Position numbers and translations under genes: made by a program. This document shows, in pieces, positions 50,584 to 59,745 of a stretch of DNA of 64,000 nt (the first letter of the stretch is position 1; each line of letters begins with the position of its first letter). Location: assembly GCF_002163755.1 (NCBI RefSeq), contig NZ_CP015863.1, positions 930,001-994,000 on the forward strand, written 5' to 3'. The notes beneath the pieces are model-generated. The model ran no database searches and was not told the DNA's origin. It was given only the letters and a program-made list of their open reading frames with translations. The stretch is from Vibrio campbellii CAIM 519 = NBRC 15631 = ATCC 25920. GTDB lineage: Bacteria; Pseudomonadota; Gammaproteobacteria; Enterobacterales; Vibrionaceae.

Positions 50584-51681
50584 ATGAATAAATTTGGCTG
50601 GAAAATCAAACCTTGGCTTTTGGCTGTGGGGCTCGTTGGAATGGTTGGGTGCGAGTATTTACCACACTCTGCCGAGGTGGACTTACCCAAGCAGAAAATT
50701 GAGCAAGTAGTGAAACAAGCCCAGCCTGCAAATGCGGCCATTTTAAAAGCGTTCGAGCAACACAATTTTGTTGGGATCGGTGATTACCATTGGAACGATG
50801 CGTTTCTGAATTACGCTACCGAACTGGTGAAGACCGAGGCGTTCTCTGACCAGGTTACTCATATTGTGGTTGAATTTGGCAATGCGAAATACCAGTCAGT
50901 GCTGGATGAATATTTGGCTGGTGGCGAGGTGACGCAAGCGCAGTTGGAGGAGGTGCTGAGGGGATCAATTTATTTTATGGCCTGGATGCCGGATGCGTAT
51001 CGAAACTTTTTTGAGGCGATCAGAACGCGCAATGCGACCTTGCCTGAAGGGAAAAAGATTCAGGTGCATTTAGCGGAAGCACCTTTTGATTGGCAAGGCC
51101 TTCAAGATGAAAAAGTGTGGAAACTGGCGGCGAAGAATAAAACCGATCACTTCTATCAAATTGCGGCTGAGCGAATGGCCAAGCAAGAAAAAGCTCTGTT
51201 GATTTTTGGCGCTTTTCATTTGGTTAATGCGCCAAAGGATTACGTGGCAAAAACGCAGGATAGCGCTTGGCCACTGGCGACGCGTTTGGAACAAGCGTTT
51301 CCAGGCAGCACGTACTTAATTTGGCCAATGACAGAGCCAGAAGTGGTGGAAACTTTCCACGATGTGTCAGCACCAGCGCTACTGGACGTGAAACAAAGCC
51401 CAATTGCGGAGCTGAGATTTATCGACCTCTTGCCGAAGGCCCGTTACAAGTTAGCGGCTATGGACAAGATGGATGCGCAAGTGGGCGAATTGTTTGATGC
51501 GTTTCTTTATCTCGGAGCAAATCAACGCACGACAGTATTTCCTCGTGACGTGATGGCAGACCGAAATTGGGTGAATGAGATGCAAAGACGCGTGGATTTA
51601 ATTGGCGGAAAGATGCAAGACCGCTTCAATGAAATACGAACGTTGAGCGATGAAAAATACGGTTTCACCGATCAAGGTTAA
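50584..51681 (+). CDS. ChaN/TIKI-superfamily lipoprotein of the siderophore locus
   Basis: A 365-aa protein from ATG 50584 (or TTG 50581), behind AAGGAGG. The lipobox is MVGC (Cys23). The TIKI/ChaN/EreA superfamily marks are GDYH (66-69), Glu97 in VVEFGNAKYQ and GAFH (209-212). E. coli-type ChaN binds haem; EreA relatives are esterases. It is paralogous to the protein at 59738, with shared EFGNAK, LLPK and the C-terminal YLG. It is exported and iron-regulated by position. A role in ferric-siderophore handling or hydrolysis is possible but unproven. Confidence 0.85.
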   Translation: MNKFGWKIKPWLLAVGLVGMVGCEYLPHSAEVDLPKQKIEQVVKQAQPANAAILKAFEQHNFVGIGDYHWNDAFLNYATELVKTEAFSDQVTHIVVEFGNAKYQSVLDEYLAGGEVTQAQLEEVLRGSIYFMAWMPDAYRNFFEAIRTRNATLPEGKKIQVHLAEAPFDWQGLQDEKVWKLAAKNKTDHFYQIAAERMAKQEKALLIFGAFHLVNAPKDYVAKTQDSAWPLATRLEQAFPGSTYLIWPMTEPEVVETFHDVSAPALLDVKQSPIAELRFIDLLPKARYKLAAMDKMDAQVGELFDAFLYLGANQRTTVFPRDVMADRNWVNEMQRRVDLIGGKMQDRFNEIRTLSDEKYGFTDQG

Positions 51682-51724
51682 TTGACGTCTCATTACGTAA
51701 ATTCATTGACTGAATCAATGGTTG

Positions 51725-51758
51725 ATGGCTGATTCCAAAAGGGTTCAGCCATTTTTTA
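51725..51758 (+). terminator. Terminator of the ChaN-like lipoprotein gene
   Basis: ATGGCTGA (51725-51732) pairs with TCAGCCAT (51745-51752), then TTTTT. It separates this gene from entC. Confidence 0.85.
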
Positions 51759-51856
51759 TGTCCAGTGATTTTTCCTCCTAAGCTTCCTAACTATAAGTAA
51801 TTATTTGCTTTTTTCCATATTCATACTATGGGATTAATTTATAGAATTATTTATAA

Positions 51857-51875
51857 TGCGAGTGATAATTATTAT
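51857..51875 (+). promoter_or_regulatory. Fur box upstream of entC
   Basis: GCGAGTGATAATTATTATC matches the Fur consensus at 15 of 19 positions, with a clear GATAATTATTATC core. It lies about 100 bases before entC and would make the biosynthetic operon iron-repressed. Confidence 0.75.
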
Positions 51876-51972
51876 CAAAAAGTGTTTGAACAATTGATTT
51901 TGTATGTGTAGTCTCACTCGTCAAATGAGAAGGGATCTCATTTGGAACGCTATGTTTAATAAAGCTTGAGAG

Positions 51973-53193
51973 ATGATTATGCTTCGTAACTCAATGGGAA
52001 GTAGCACTATGCTCACCGAGTTTCTTAACGCTCATACGGATGATGCTTCGTTCTTTTTTAGCTCACCGACGGTGACCTTACTTACCCAAGGCATTGCCGC
52101 AGAATTTTCCCAACAGGTGAAATTCTCCGAGTTAGATACTCACATCAGTCAATTACTTGAATCGGCAAAGGATGCGGGAAACCAAAACCCCATTGCGGTG
52201 GGAGTGATTCCGTTCTCTGAACACAACCCGGTGCACTTTATCGTCCCAGACCGTCTTATCACGACGTCACCAATCAGACCGGATAAAGTTTCTGATGTGG
52301 ATGGGGTTGCTGATTGTCCACCTTCATCGATCCAACCGATTCCTACTCCTGAAGAGTACATGCGCAGTGTTGAGTTAGCGGCCACAAGCTGCTGTCGAGA
52401 GGACATTGATCTGGATAAAGTGGTGTTATCACGCACCATGCAGGTCGATACGGAAGAGGAAATTGACCGCGCACGCCTCTTGAAAACCTTACTCAAACAA
52501 AACCCAGGTGGCTACACGTTTTCTACCCGCATTGGTGGCAGTCAATCTGACGCGTACTTAATGGGCTCGAGCCCTGAACTGCTCGTGTCACGCAAAGGCC
52601 CGCACGTTTGTTCCAATCCTCTGGCGGGTTCTCGCCGACGCAGTGACAACGAATGCATTAACCAACAGCAAGGTGAGCTGATGATGGAGAGTGCAAAGGA
52701 TCTCCATGAGCATGCCGTGGTGGTGGATGCGGTTGAAAAAGCGCTGCAGCCTTGGTGCCATAACCTGTATGTGCCGATGGTGCCATCGGTGATAGAAACC
52801 AAAGCCATGCTTCACCTCTCGACTCGCATCGAGGGCACGGTATCGGATGCAAACACGAGTGTGTTGAAGTTAGCAAGTGCACTGCACCCAACGCCAGCCG
52901 TGTGCGGTTATCCGACGGCGCAAGCTTACGACTTTATTAGCCATGTTGAACCTTTTGACCGCGGTTACTTTACCGGCCTTGTTGGTTGGGTTGATGCTCG
53001 TGGCAATGGTGAATGGGTGGTCGTGATTCGTTGTGCGGAGGTGGAGAAAAAACGCCTCAAAGTATACGCGGGCGCTGGGATTGTGGCAGGCTCTGAGCCA
53101 CAAAGTGAGCTGGAAGAAACCGGTAACAAGATGCGCACTGTACTCAATGCGTTGGGCATCGAGATCCGTGAAAACATGGAGGTGGTGCAATGA
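51973..53193 (+). CDS. entC: Isochorismate synthase (siderophore pathway)
   Basis: A 406-aa chorismate-binding enzyme converting chorismate to isochorismate, the first step of DHB synthesis. The conserved NPLAGSRRR, the general-acid Glu in HEHAVVVDAVEKAL-type sequence, HLSTRIEG and GYPTAQAYDFI are seen. ATG 51973, with ATG 51979 or 52009 as alternatives. The stop overlaps the entE ATG (ATGA), so the two are coupled. First gene of entCEB-NRPS. Confidence 0.94.
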   Translation: MIMLRNSMGSSTMLTEFLNAHTDDASFFFSSPTVTLLTQGIAAEFSQQVKFSELDTHISQLLESAKDAGNQNPIAVGVIPFSEHNPVHFIVPDRLITTSPIRPDKVSDVDGVADCPPSSIQPIPTPEEYMRSVELAATSCCREDIDLDKVVLSRTMQVDTEEEIDRARLLKTLLKQNPGGYTFSTRIGGSQSDAYLMGSSPELLVSRKGPHVCSNPLAGSRRRSDNECINQQQGELMMESAKDLHEHAVVVDAVEKALQPWCHNLYVPMVPSVIETKAMLHLSTRIEGTVSDANTSVLKLASALHPTPAVCGYPTAQAYDFISHVEPFDRGYFTGLVGWVDARGNGEWVVVIRCAEVEKKRLKVYAGAGIVAGSEPQSELEETGNKMRTVLNALGIEIRENMEVVQ

Positions 53194-54809
53194 GTCACGA
53201 ATCCATGCAAGCATCCGGCTTTACCCCATGGCCAGAAGCGCGAGCAGAACAATATCGTCAAGCCGGTTATTGGACAGATCAAACTATCCCACAAATGCTG
53301 CAAGCCAGCGCTGTTCGACAGCCACAGCAATTGGCATTGGTAGATGGAGAGCGTGAGTGGACGTATCAATCTTTGGCGCAGCAGGTCGACCAACTGGCGG
53401 CAGGTTTCCAAACCAAGCTGAGTCTCAAACCAGGAGACAAAGCGGTGTTGCATCTACCGAACATTGGGGAGTTTTATCTTAGCTTTTTCGCTCTACTCAA
53501 AATTGGCGTGCAGCCCGTACTGGCTTTGCCAGCGCACCGTTATTCGGAGATTCGATACTTTTGTCATTTTACTGAGGCAAAAGTATTGATTACTGCACCG
53601 CAGCGAGGTGTGAACACGGCTGATATCGCGCAGCAAGTTGCGGCTGAATTACCGAGCCTTACCAGCATTGTTTGGGCGGGTGAAGCGAGTGAAATACCTA
53701 CTGGTAGCCTAACTCTCGATAGTCTTTATTTAAACGATGCCGAACTGCATGAAGAACAGGGAGAAGACTTCGTGTTCTTCCAACTTTCTGGTGGAACTAC
53801 GGGTACGCCAAAACTGATCCCGCGCACTCATAGCGACTATCTCTATAGCGTTCGTGCCAGCAATGAAGTTTGCCAGTTCTCAGATCGAACTCGTTACCTT
53901 TGTGTGTTGCCTGCGGCGCATAACTTTCCGCTTAGCTCGCCAGGTGCACTGGGCTGTTTAATGGCTGGTGGCACTGTGGTGTTAACACCAGATGCTAGCC
54001 CTCAGACGGCGTTTTCTTTGATTGAGAAATACCAAATTACCGTGGCGGCTTTGGTTCCGCCATTAGCCCTCTTATGGCTGGATGAAGCTGCGCGAACAGA
54101 ACATGACATTACTTCCCTTGAAGTGTTGCAAGTGGGTGGTGCTCGTTTTAGTGAAGAAGCTGCAAAGCGAGTTCGACCAGAGTTGGGCTGTACCTTGCAG
54201 CAGGTGTTCGGCATGGCAGAGGGGCTCGTAAACTACACCCGTTTGGATGACCCCGAGTCTGAAATCATTTCTACCCAAGGTCGGCCGATGTCGCCTGCGG
54301 ATGAGCTGTTGGTTCTTGATGAAATGGGCAACCCCGTTGAGCAAGGAACAGAGGGGATTTTGTTCGTGCGTGGCCCTTACACCATTCAAGGTTACTACCG
54401 TGCGCCAGAGCATAATCAGCGTTCTTTTACTCAGCAAGGGTACTACCGCACGGGCGATATTGTCGTTTTGACCGAAGCGGGCAACTTACAGGTGGTAGGG
54501 CGCGATAAAGATCAGATCAACCGTGGTGGAGAGAAAATCGCTGCGGAGGAGGTCGAGAACCATCTGCTTGCCCATGACTCGGTGCACGATGCTGCCGTAA
54601 TTGCCATTCCGGATGACTACTTAGGTGAGCGCAGTTGCGCAGCCTTGGTTTGCCCAGAACAGAACCCTAGAGTGATTGAAATAAAACGCTTTTTAAGAGA
54701 TCGCGGCTTAGCGGACTTCAAGATCCCCGATCGCGTTATTTTTGTTGATGTACTGCCGAAAACTCCCGTCGGAAAAATAAATAAAAACAAGCTATTAGAA
54801 CTCGTTTAA
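53190..54809 (+). CDS. entE: 2,3-dihydroxybenzoate-AMP ligase
   Basis: A 539-aa stand-alone adenylation enzyme that activates DHB and loads it onto the EntB carrier domain. The P-loop region is LSGGTTGTPKLIPRTH (the Ser/Thr/Gly-rich A3 motif), then VFGMAEGLVNYTRLDD, YYRTGDIV and GRDKDQINRGGEKI with the C-terminal Lys in PVGKINKNK. The length matches E. coli EntE (536). It overlaps entC by 4 bases. Confidence 0.96.
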   Translation: MSHESMQASGFTPWPEARAEQYRQAGYWTDQTIPQMLQASAVRQPQQLALVDGEREWTYQSLAQQVDQLAAGFQTKLSLKPGDKAVLHLPNIGEFYLSFFALLKIGVQPVLALPAHRYSEIRYFCHFTEAKVLITAPQRGVNTADIAQQVAAELPSLTSIVWAGEASEIPTGSLTLDSLYLNDAELHEEQGEDFVFFQLSGGTTGTPKLIPRTHSDYLYSVRASNEVCQFSDRTRYLCVLPAAHNFPLSSPGALGCLMAGGTVVLTPDASPQTAFSLIEKYQITVAALVPPLALLWLDEAARTEHDITSLEVLQVGGARFSEEAAKRVRPELGCTLQQVFGMAEGLVNYTRLDDPESEIISTQGRPMSPADELLVLDEMGNPVEQGTEGILFVRGPYTIQGYYRAPEHNQRSFTQQGYYRTGDIVVLTEAGNLQVVGRDKDQINRGGEKIAAEEVENHLLAHDSVHDAAVIAIPDDYLGERSCAALVCPEQNPRVIEIKRFLRDRGLADFKIPDRVIFVDVLPKTPVGKINKNKLLELV

Positions 54810-54815
54810 CCAACC

Positions 54816-54852
54816 CAGCGTCGCAAAGGCTTTTGGGACGCTGAGCTTTTTT
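54816..54852 (+). terminator. Internal hairpin between entE and entB
   Basis: CAGCGTC (54816-54822) pairs with GACGCTG (54837-54843), followed by AGCTTTTTT. It looks like a real terminator within the operon and might lower transcription of entB and the NRPS relative to entCE. Confidence 0.7.
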
Positions 54853-54873
54853 AATATTTTGGAGACAAGCCCA

Positions 54874-55764
54874 ATGGCCATTCCCTCTCTATCTGGTTAT
54901 CCATTGCCCAAGGCGATACCAGAAAACCGTGTTAACTGGTCTGTAGACCCCCAGCGTGCCGTGTTACTTATTCACGACATGCAGCAGTACTTCCTCAATT
55001 TCTATGATGTCGACAGCGAGTTGATTCAAACCCTGACGCGTAATATTCAGGCGATCAAGCAAACCTGTATTGATGCAGGGATCCCCGTGGTTTATACCGC
55101 GCAACCTGGTGACCAAAAGCAAGAAGATCGCGCATTGCTGACGGATTTTTGGGGACCAGGTTTAAAAGCCGACGAAAGCATTACTCGCATTTTTCCTGCG
55201 TTAGCGCCTACCGATCAAGATATTGTTTACACCAAATGGCGTTACAGCGCATTCCAGCGTACGCCGCTTAAATCCATGATGGATGAAACGGGACGCGATC
55301 AGTTGATCATCGTTGGTGTTTACGCTCACATCGGTTGTTTGCAAACTGCGGCAGAAGCCTTCATGACCGATATTCAAGCCTTTATGGTGTCTGATGCGGT
55401 GGCAGATTTTTCTTCTGATGATCATGACATGGCGCTCAACTACGTTGCTGGCCGCTGTGGTTATGTTCTGGATAAACAGCAGCTCCTGTCTCAGATAAAC
55501 CGTGCCGATGAACTGGTCGGTGGTGATTTCTCTATTCCTCAATCTCAGCCCCACTTAACTCAGCAATTGGCTGCTTTGCTAGAAGTGCCAGTCGATGAAA
55601 TGACACCAGAAGATAGCCTGTTGGATTTCGGTTTGGACTCCGTGCGCATGATGTCGCTGGTGAGTGATTGGCAACAAGCGGGACTTGATGTGAGTTTTAT
55701 GGAACTGGCTGCCAACCCCAGCTTGCAAGATTGGTGGCAACTGATCGAGAAGAAACGGACTTAG
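54874..55764 (+). CDS. entB: Isochorismatase with aryl carrier domain
   Basis: A 296-aa bifunctional protein. The N-terminal isochorismatase (about 1-210; LLIHDMQQYFLNF with the catalytic Asp, and YAHIGCLQTAAEAFM) makes dihydro-DHB and pyruvate. The C-terminal aryl carrier domain (about 220-296) has Ser256 in DFGLDSVRMM for the phosphopantetheine arm, which EntD attaches. ATG 54874 is preferred, 9 bases after GGAGA. The length is like E. coli EntB (285). Confidence 0.96.
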   Translation: MAIPSLSGYPLPKAIPENRVNWSVDPQRAVLLIHDMQQYFLNFYDVDSELIQTLTRNIQAIKQTCIDAGIPVVYTAQPGDQKQEDRALLTDFWGPGLKADESITRIFPALAPTDQDIVYTKWRYSAFQRTPLKSMMDETGRDQLIIVGVYAHIGCLQTAAEAFMTDIQAFMVSDAVADFSSDDHDMALNYVAGRCGYVLDKQQLLSQINRADELVGGDFSIPQSQPHLTQQLAALLEVPVDEMTPEDSLLDFGLDSVRMMSLVSDWQQAGLDVSFMELAANPSLQDWWQLIEKKRT

Positions 55765-55791
55765 CAGCCAAAGAATAAGAAAAACAAAGGA

Positions 55792-58700
55792 ATGAACATG
55801 TACGATTTACCTTATACAGCGGAGCAACTGTTGCCGCTGACGGATGCCCAAGCCGGGATTTGGTTTGCCCAGTTGCGCGATCCAGAAAATCCAATTTACA
55901 AGACAGGTGAATACCTAGTGATTGATGGCAAGGTGGATGAGCCTTGTTTTGTTGAAGCGGTTAAAACGGCGATTGATGAGGTAGATTCCTTACACGCTAA
56001 GTTTGTCACCACCACCGAAGGTCCACGCATGGTGATTGACCGCCAAAACTGGCAGGTAGAGCGAATCGATTTCTTACAACAGGATGCACCGCTGGATGCA
56101 GCCGTCGATTGGATGAAGTCAGAGCTGAAACAACCTGTCGATTTAGAGCAAGGCCCATTATTCGTTATGACATTGCTCAAGCTTTCAGAAGGCCAGTTCG
56201 TGTGGTTCCTATCGCTGCATCACATCGCGATTGATGGCTACAGCATGTCCTTGGTGGCGGGACGCGTGGCACATATTTATGGCCAACTTGCTCAGGGGAA
56301 ACCATTCGACAAGATCGAGTTTGTCGACCAGCAAGCCTTGCTAAAAGAGGACGACGACTACAAAGCGTCGGAGAAATACCAAAAAGATCGTGCTTTCTAT
56401 CTTCAACGTTACGCAGACCATTCAGATACCGTCAACCTTGCAGGCAAACCGACCGTTACATCAGACCGTTTTTTACGTTTAAAAGGCGCGATGGAAGTCG
56501 ACGATTTCCAACGCATGGAATCACTGGCGAAACAGTGTCGTACCCACTGGTACAGCGTGCTCATTGCATCCATTGCCGCTTATGTACACCGCATGACGCG
56601 TTCTAATGAAGTTGTTCTAGGTGTACCTTTGATGGGGCGTTTAGGTTCTGTTGCGATTCAAACCCCAGCGATGCGCGTGAACATTTTGCCCGTGCGCGTC
56701 AGCTTTGAACAAGGCTTGGATATTAAGACGCTGGTCAAACAGGTCAACCAAGAGTTTTCCTCGGTTCGTCGTCACCAAAGCTACCGTTATGAAGAGCTTC
56801 ACCGTGAGCTTAACTTGGTAAAAGACAACCGTAACCTATTTGGTCCCTTGGTTAATATCATGCCGTTTGAATACGAGCATAAATTTGGCGAGCTTAATTC
56901 CAAAGCGCATAACTTGTCCGCTGGTCCAGTGGATGATATCTCGTTTTATTGTTACGAGCTTGGTGGTCAGCTTCATATCGATATGGATGCCAATCCGGAG
57001 TTGTATTCCGAGAAAGATATTCACGAGCATCAACAGCGTTTGTTCCACTTTATGAGCGACTTTTTTGCAAGCGCGCAAGCTCAAGATCCAGCTCTTTGCC
57101 AAGTCAGCGATATCAATATTCTTCTTGCTGGTGAGCGAGAGAAAGTCATCGAAACTTGGAACGACACTGACCACGAGGTACCCGAGACGACGTTAGCCGC
57201 TCTGTTGGCAAGGCAGCGTATTCTTACCCCCCATTCACCAGCAATAATCTTTGAAGGCCAAAAGCTCAGCTACGAAGAGTTAGCGAAAAAGGTCTACTCG
57301 TTGACCAACTGGCTGACGGCAGAAGGCGTTACTCTGGGTGATCGCATCGCGGTATGTGTGCCAAGAAGTGAAGAGTTGATCGTTGTACAGCAGGCGATTC
57401 TGGCCGCAGGTGCGGTTTATGTACCGGTGGACCCAGATTATCCAGAGGGCCGTATTCACTACATGCTAGAGTCCTCTGCGCCTAAGTTTGTGTTCTCTAC
57501 GTCGGCACTGCAAGACAAGTTGCCGCAAGGTGTGGAATTGAAACTGGTCGATGATGACACCTTGCCAACCATTTACAAAAGAGTCGAGCCACTGCCTCCG
57601 CAAGTGAAGCCAGAGCCGCACTCTCCGGCCTACATGATTTACACCTCTGGTTCGACGGGCAAACCAAAAGGTGTGGTGGTCACCCATGATGCGATCATTA
57701 ACCGATTGCTATGGATGCATGACCAATATCCGATTACTGCGAAAGATCGCGTGTTGCAAAAAACGCCAGCGGGCTTTGATGTGTCGGTGTGGGAGTTCTT
57801 TTGGCCAATGATGGTTGGCTCATGTTTAGTGATCGCGAAACCGGACGGACACAAAGATCCGATTTATCTGCAAGATCTTATTCATCGCGAGAAGATCACC
57901 ACGCTGCACTTTGTGCCATCTATGCTGCAAATCTTTGTTCAGCAGGCGGACCCCGATTTATGTCAAAGCTTACGCCAAGTGTTCTGTAGCGGTGAAGCGT
58001 TGCCTATCGAGTTAGTTAATCACTATTACCAAGCATTCAACGCGCCTCTGCATAACCTTTATGGCCCAACAGAAGCGGCTGTGGATGTGACTTATTGGCC
58101 AAGTGAAGCCAATACTGAAGGCACGTCGATTCCAATCGGGCGTCCAGTGTGGAACACGCAAATCTACATTCTTGATGATGCATTAAACCCAGTACCGCCG
58201 GGTGTGGTAGGGCACTTGTATATTGCTGGGCGTCAATTGGCACAAGGCTACCATGGTCAGCCAGAACTGACGGCAGAACGCTTTATCGAAAATCCATTTG
58301 GTCCACAAAGCAGCCGAATGTATCTATCGGGCGATTTGGCTCGTTGGCGTGAAGATGGTGCGATTGAGTACTGTGGCCGTAGTGACTTTCAGGTCAAGAT
58401 CCGCGGTTTCCGTATTGAGCTGGAAGAAATTGAGAATGCCTTGGCCAACCATCCAAGTGTTGCTCAAGTGGCAGTGTTGGCTCAGGAATACAATGACGGC
58501 GACAAACGCTTGGTTGCTTACGTCACCGCTGAGAATACTGAGCAGGGTATCGATAGCAATGCATTGCAAACGTACCTCGCGGAACCACTGCCAGAGTATA
58601 TGGTGCCGAGCTACTTTGTTGAGCTTGAAGCCTTTCCATTAACGCCTAACGGCAAATTGGATCGCAGCGCACTACCGAAGCCGGATCTGTCTGGTCAAGT

Positions 58701-59745
58701 CGGTACCAAGGGGCCAAGTAACTTAGTTGAAGAGCGTTTGTGTAAGTTGTTCTGTCAGTTATTGGATCTGCCTGCGGTCGGTGTGGATGACAACTTCTTC
58801 GAGCTTGGCGGGCACTCCCTATTGGCTGCGCAGTTGATTGCCCACGTGAAAGAAATCATGGGGATTGAGTTGTCATTGGCGGCGGTATTTGAATCGCCAA
58901 CGGTTTCCGGTATCGCGGCCAAGCTCAACGGCAGCGAAAGTGATGATGCACTGAGCATTTTGTTACCGCTGCGTAAGCGTGAAGGCAAAGCCGCTATCTT
59001 CTGTGTACACCCCGCTGGTGGTCTAAGTTGGTGTTACGCGGCACTGACGCCAATCATTCCGTCTAATGTTCCGCTTTATGGTGTCCAAGCTCGTAACCTT
59101 GGTGACCCTTCTGCACCATTACCAAAGAGCATGAAGGAGATGGCAGAAGACTACGTGGCTGCGATTCGTGAAGAGCAACCCTTTGGACCTTACCATCTTC
59201 TGGGTTGGTCGATTGGCGGCATGATTGTTCACCTAATGGCGGGTATCTTACAAGAGCAAGGCCAAGAGGTGGGCTTAGTCACGTTGCTGGATTCTTACCC
59301 TACAGAGCAGTGGCAAACCATTCATCCACCGGGAGAAGAGCAAGCGCTTGGTGCACTGATCCGTATGGCGGGGGTTGAGTTTGATGAAGCCGCGCATTCC
59401 AGCATCACTAAGCCAGAGGTGATCGACATCCTGCAAGATGCAGGTTCTTCCATGGCGCACCTGAGCACCGAGACCATCACAGCCATGATTGAGGTGGTGA
59501 TCAACAACAACCAGCGTGTACGTGATGCGGTGGATTACCACTACCAAGGTGATGTGTTGTTCTTCAACGCTGAGAAGCCACCAGAAGAGTCGTTCCTCGA
59601 TCGTAATGGCTGGTTCAAGTACATGGAGGGCGACCTCAAAGTGGTTGATGTGGCCTGTTTGCACCGTGACATGATGCGTCCAGAGATGCTGCGTTTGATT
59701 GGTACCCACATGGTGAAAGAGCTAAGAGAGAGGTTCGATGTTTGA
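55792..59745 (+). CDS. EntF/AebF-type nonribosomal peptide synthetase (C-A-T-TE)
   Basis: A 1317-aa one-module synthetase. The condensation domain (about 10-440) has HHIAIDG (143-149). The adenylation domain (about 455-970) has the core YTSGSTGKPKG near 615-625 and pocket residues reading D-V-W-H-F-S-L-V-D, the EntF serine code. The carrier domain has Ser1009 in ELGGHSLL. The thioesterase (about 1060-1317) has GWSIG with Ser1140, and His1291. It joins DHB to serine and cyclises the product. In V. harveyi the homologous AebF also adds a fatty acyl-serine. Overlaps the next gene by 8 bases. Confidence 0.95.
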   Translation: MNMYDLPYTAEQLLPLTDAQAGIWFAQLRDPENPIYKTGEYLVIDGKVDEPCFVEAVKTAIDEVDSLHAKFVTTTEGPRMVIDRQNWQVERIDFLQQDAPLDAAVDWMKSELKQPVDLEQGPLFVMTLLKLSEGQFVWFLSLHHIAIDGYSMSLVAGRVAHIYGQLAQGKPFDKIEFVDQQALLKEDDDYKASEKYQKDRAFYLQRYADHSDTVNLAGKPTVTSDRFLRLKGAMEVDDFQRMESLAKQCRTHWYSVLIASIAAYVHRMTRSNEVVLGVPLMGRLGSVAIQTPAMRVNILPVRVSFEQGLDIKTLVKQVNQEFSSVRRHQSYRYEELHRELNLVKDNRNLFGPLVNIMPFEYEHKFGELNSKAHNLSAGPVDDISFYCYELGGQLHIDMDANPELYSEKDIHEHQQRLFHFMSDFFASAQAQDPALCQVSDINILLAGEREKVIETWNDTDHEVPETTLAALLARQRILTPHSPAIIFEGQKLSYEELAKKVYSLTNWLTAEGVTLGDRIAVCVPRSEELIVVQQAILAAGAVYVPVDPDYPEGRIHYMLESSAPKFVFSTSALQDKLPQGVELKLVDDDTLPTIYKRVEPLPPQVKPEPHSPAYMIYTSGSTGKPKGVVVTHDAIINRLLWMHDQYPITAKDRVLQKTPAGFDVSVWEFFWPMMVGSCLVIAKPDGHKDPIYLQDLIHREKITTLHFVPSMLQIFVQQADPDLCQSLRQVFCSGEALPIELVNHYYQAFNAPLHNLYGPTEAAVDVTYWPSEANTEGTSIPIGRPVWNTQIYILDDALNPVPPGVVGHLYIAGRQLAQGYHGQPELTAERFIENPFGPQSSRMYLSGDLARWREDGAIEYCGRSDFQVKIRGFRIELEEIENALANHPSVAQVAVLAQEYNDGDKRLVAYVTAENTEQGIDSNALQTYLAEPLPEYMVPSYFVELEAFPLTPNGKLDRSALPKPDLSGQVGTKGPSNLVEERLCKLFCQLLDLPAVGVDDNFFELGGHSLLAAQLIAHVKEIMGIELSLAAVFESPTVSGIAAKLNGSESDDALSILLPLRKREGKAAIFCVHPAGGLSWCYAALTPIIPSNVPLYGVQARNLGDPSAPLPKSMKEMAEDYVAAIREEQPFGPYHLLGWSIGGMIVHLMAGILQEQGQEVGLVTLLDSYPTEQWQTIHPPGEEQALGALIRMAGVEFDEAAHSSITKPEVIDILQDAGSSMAHLSTETITAMIEVVINNNQRVRDAVDYHYQGDVLFFNAEKPPEESFLDRNGWFKYMEGDLKVVDVACLHRDMMRPEMLRLIGTHMVKELRERFDV

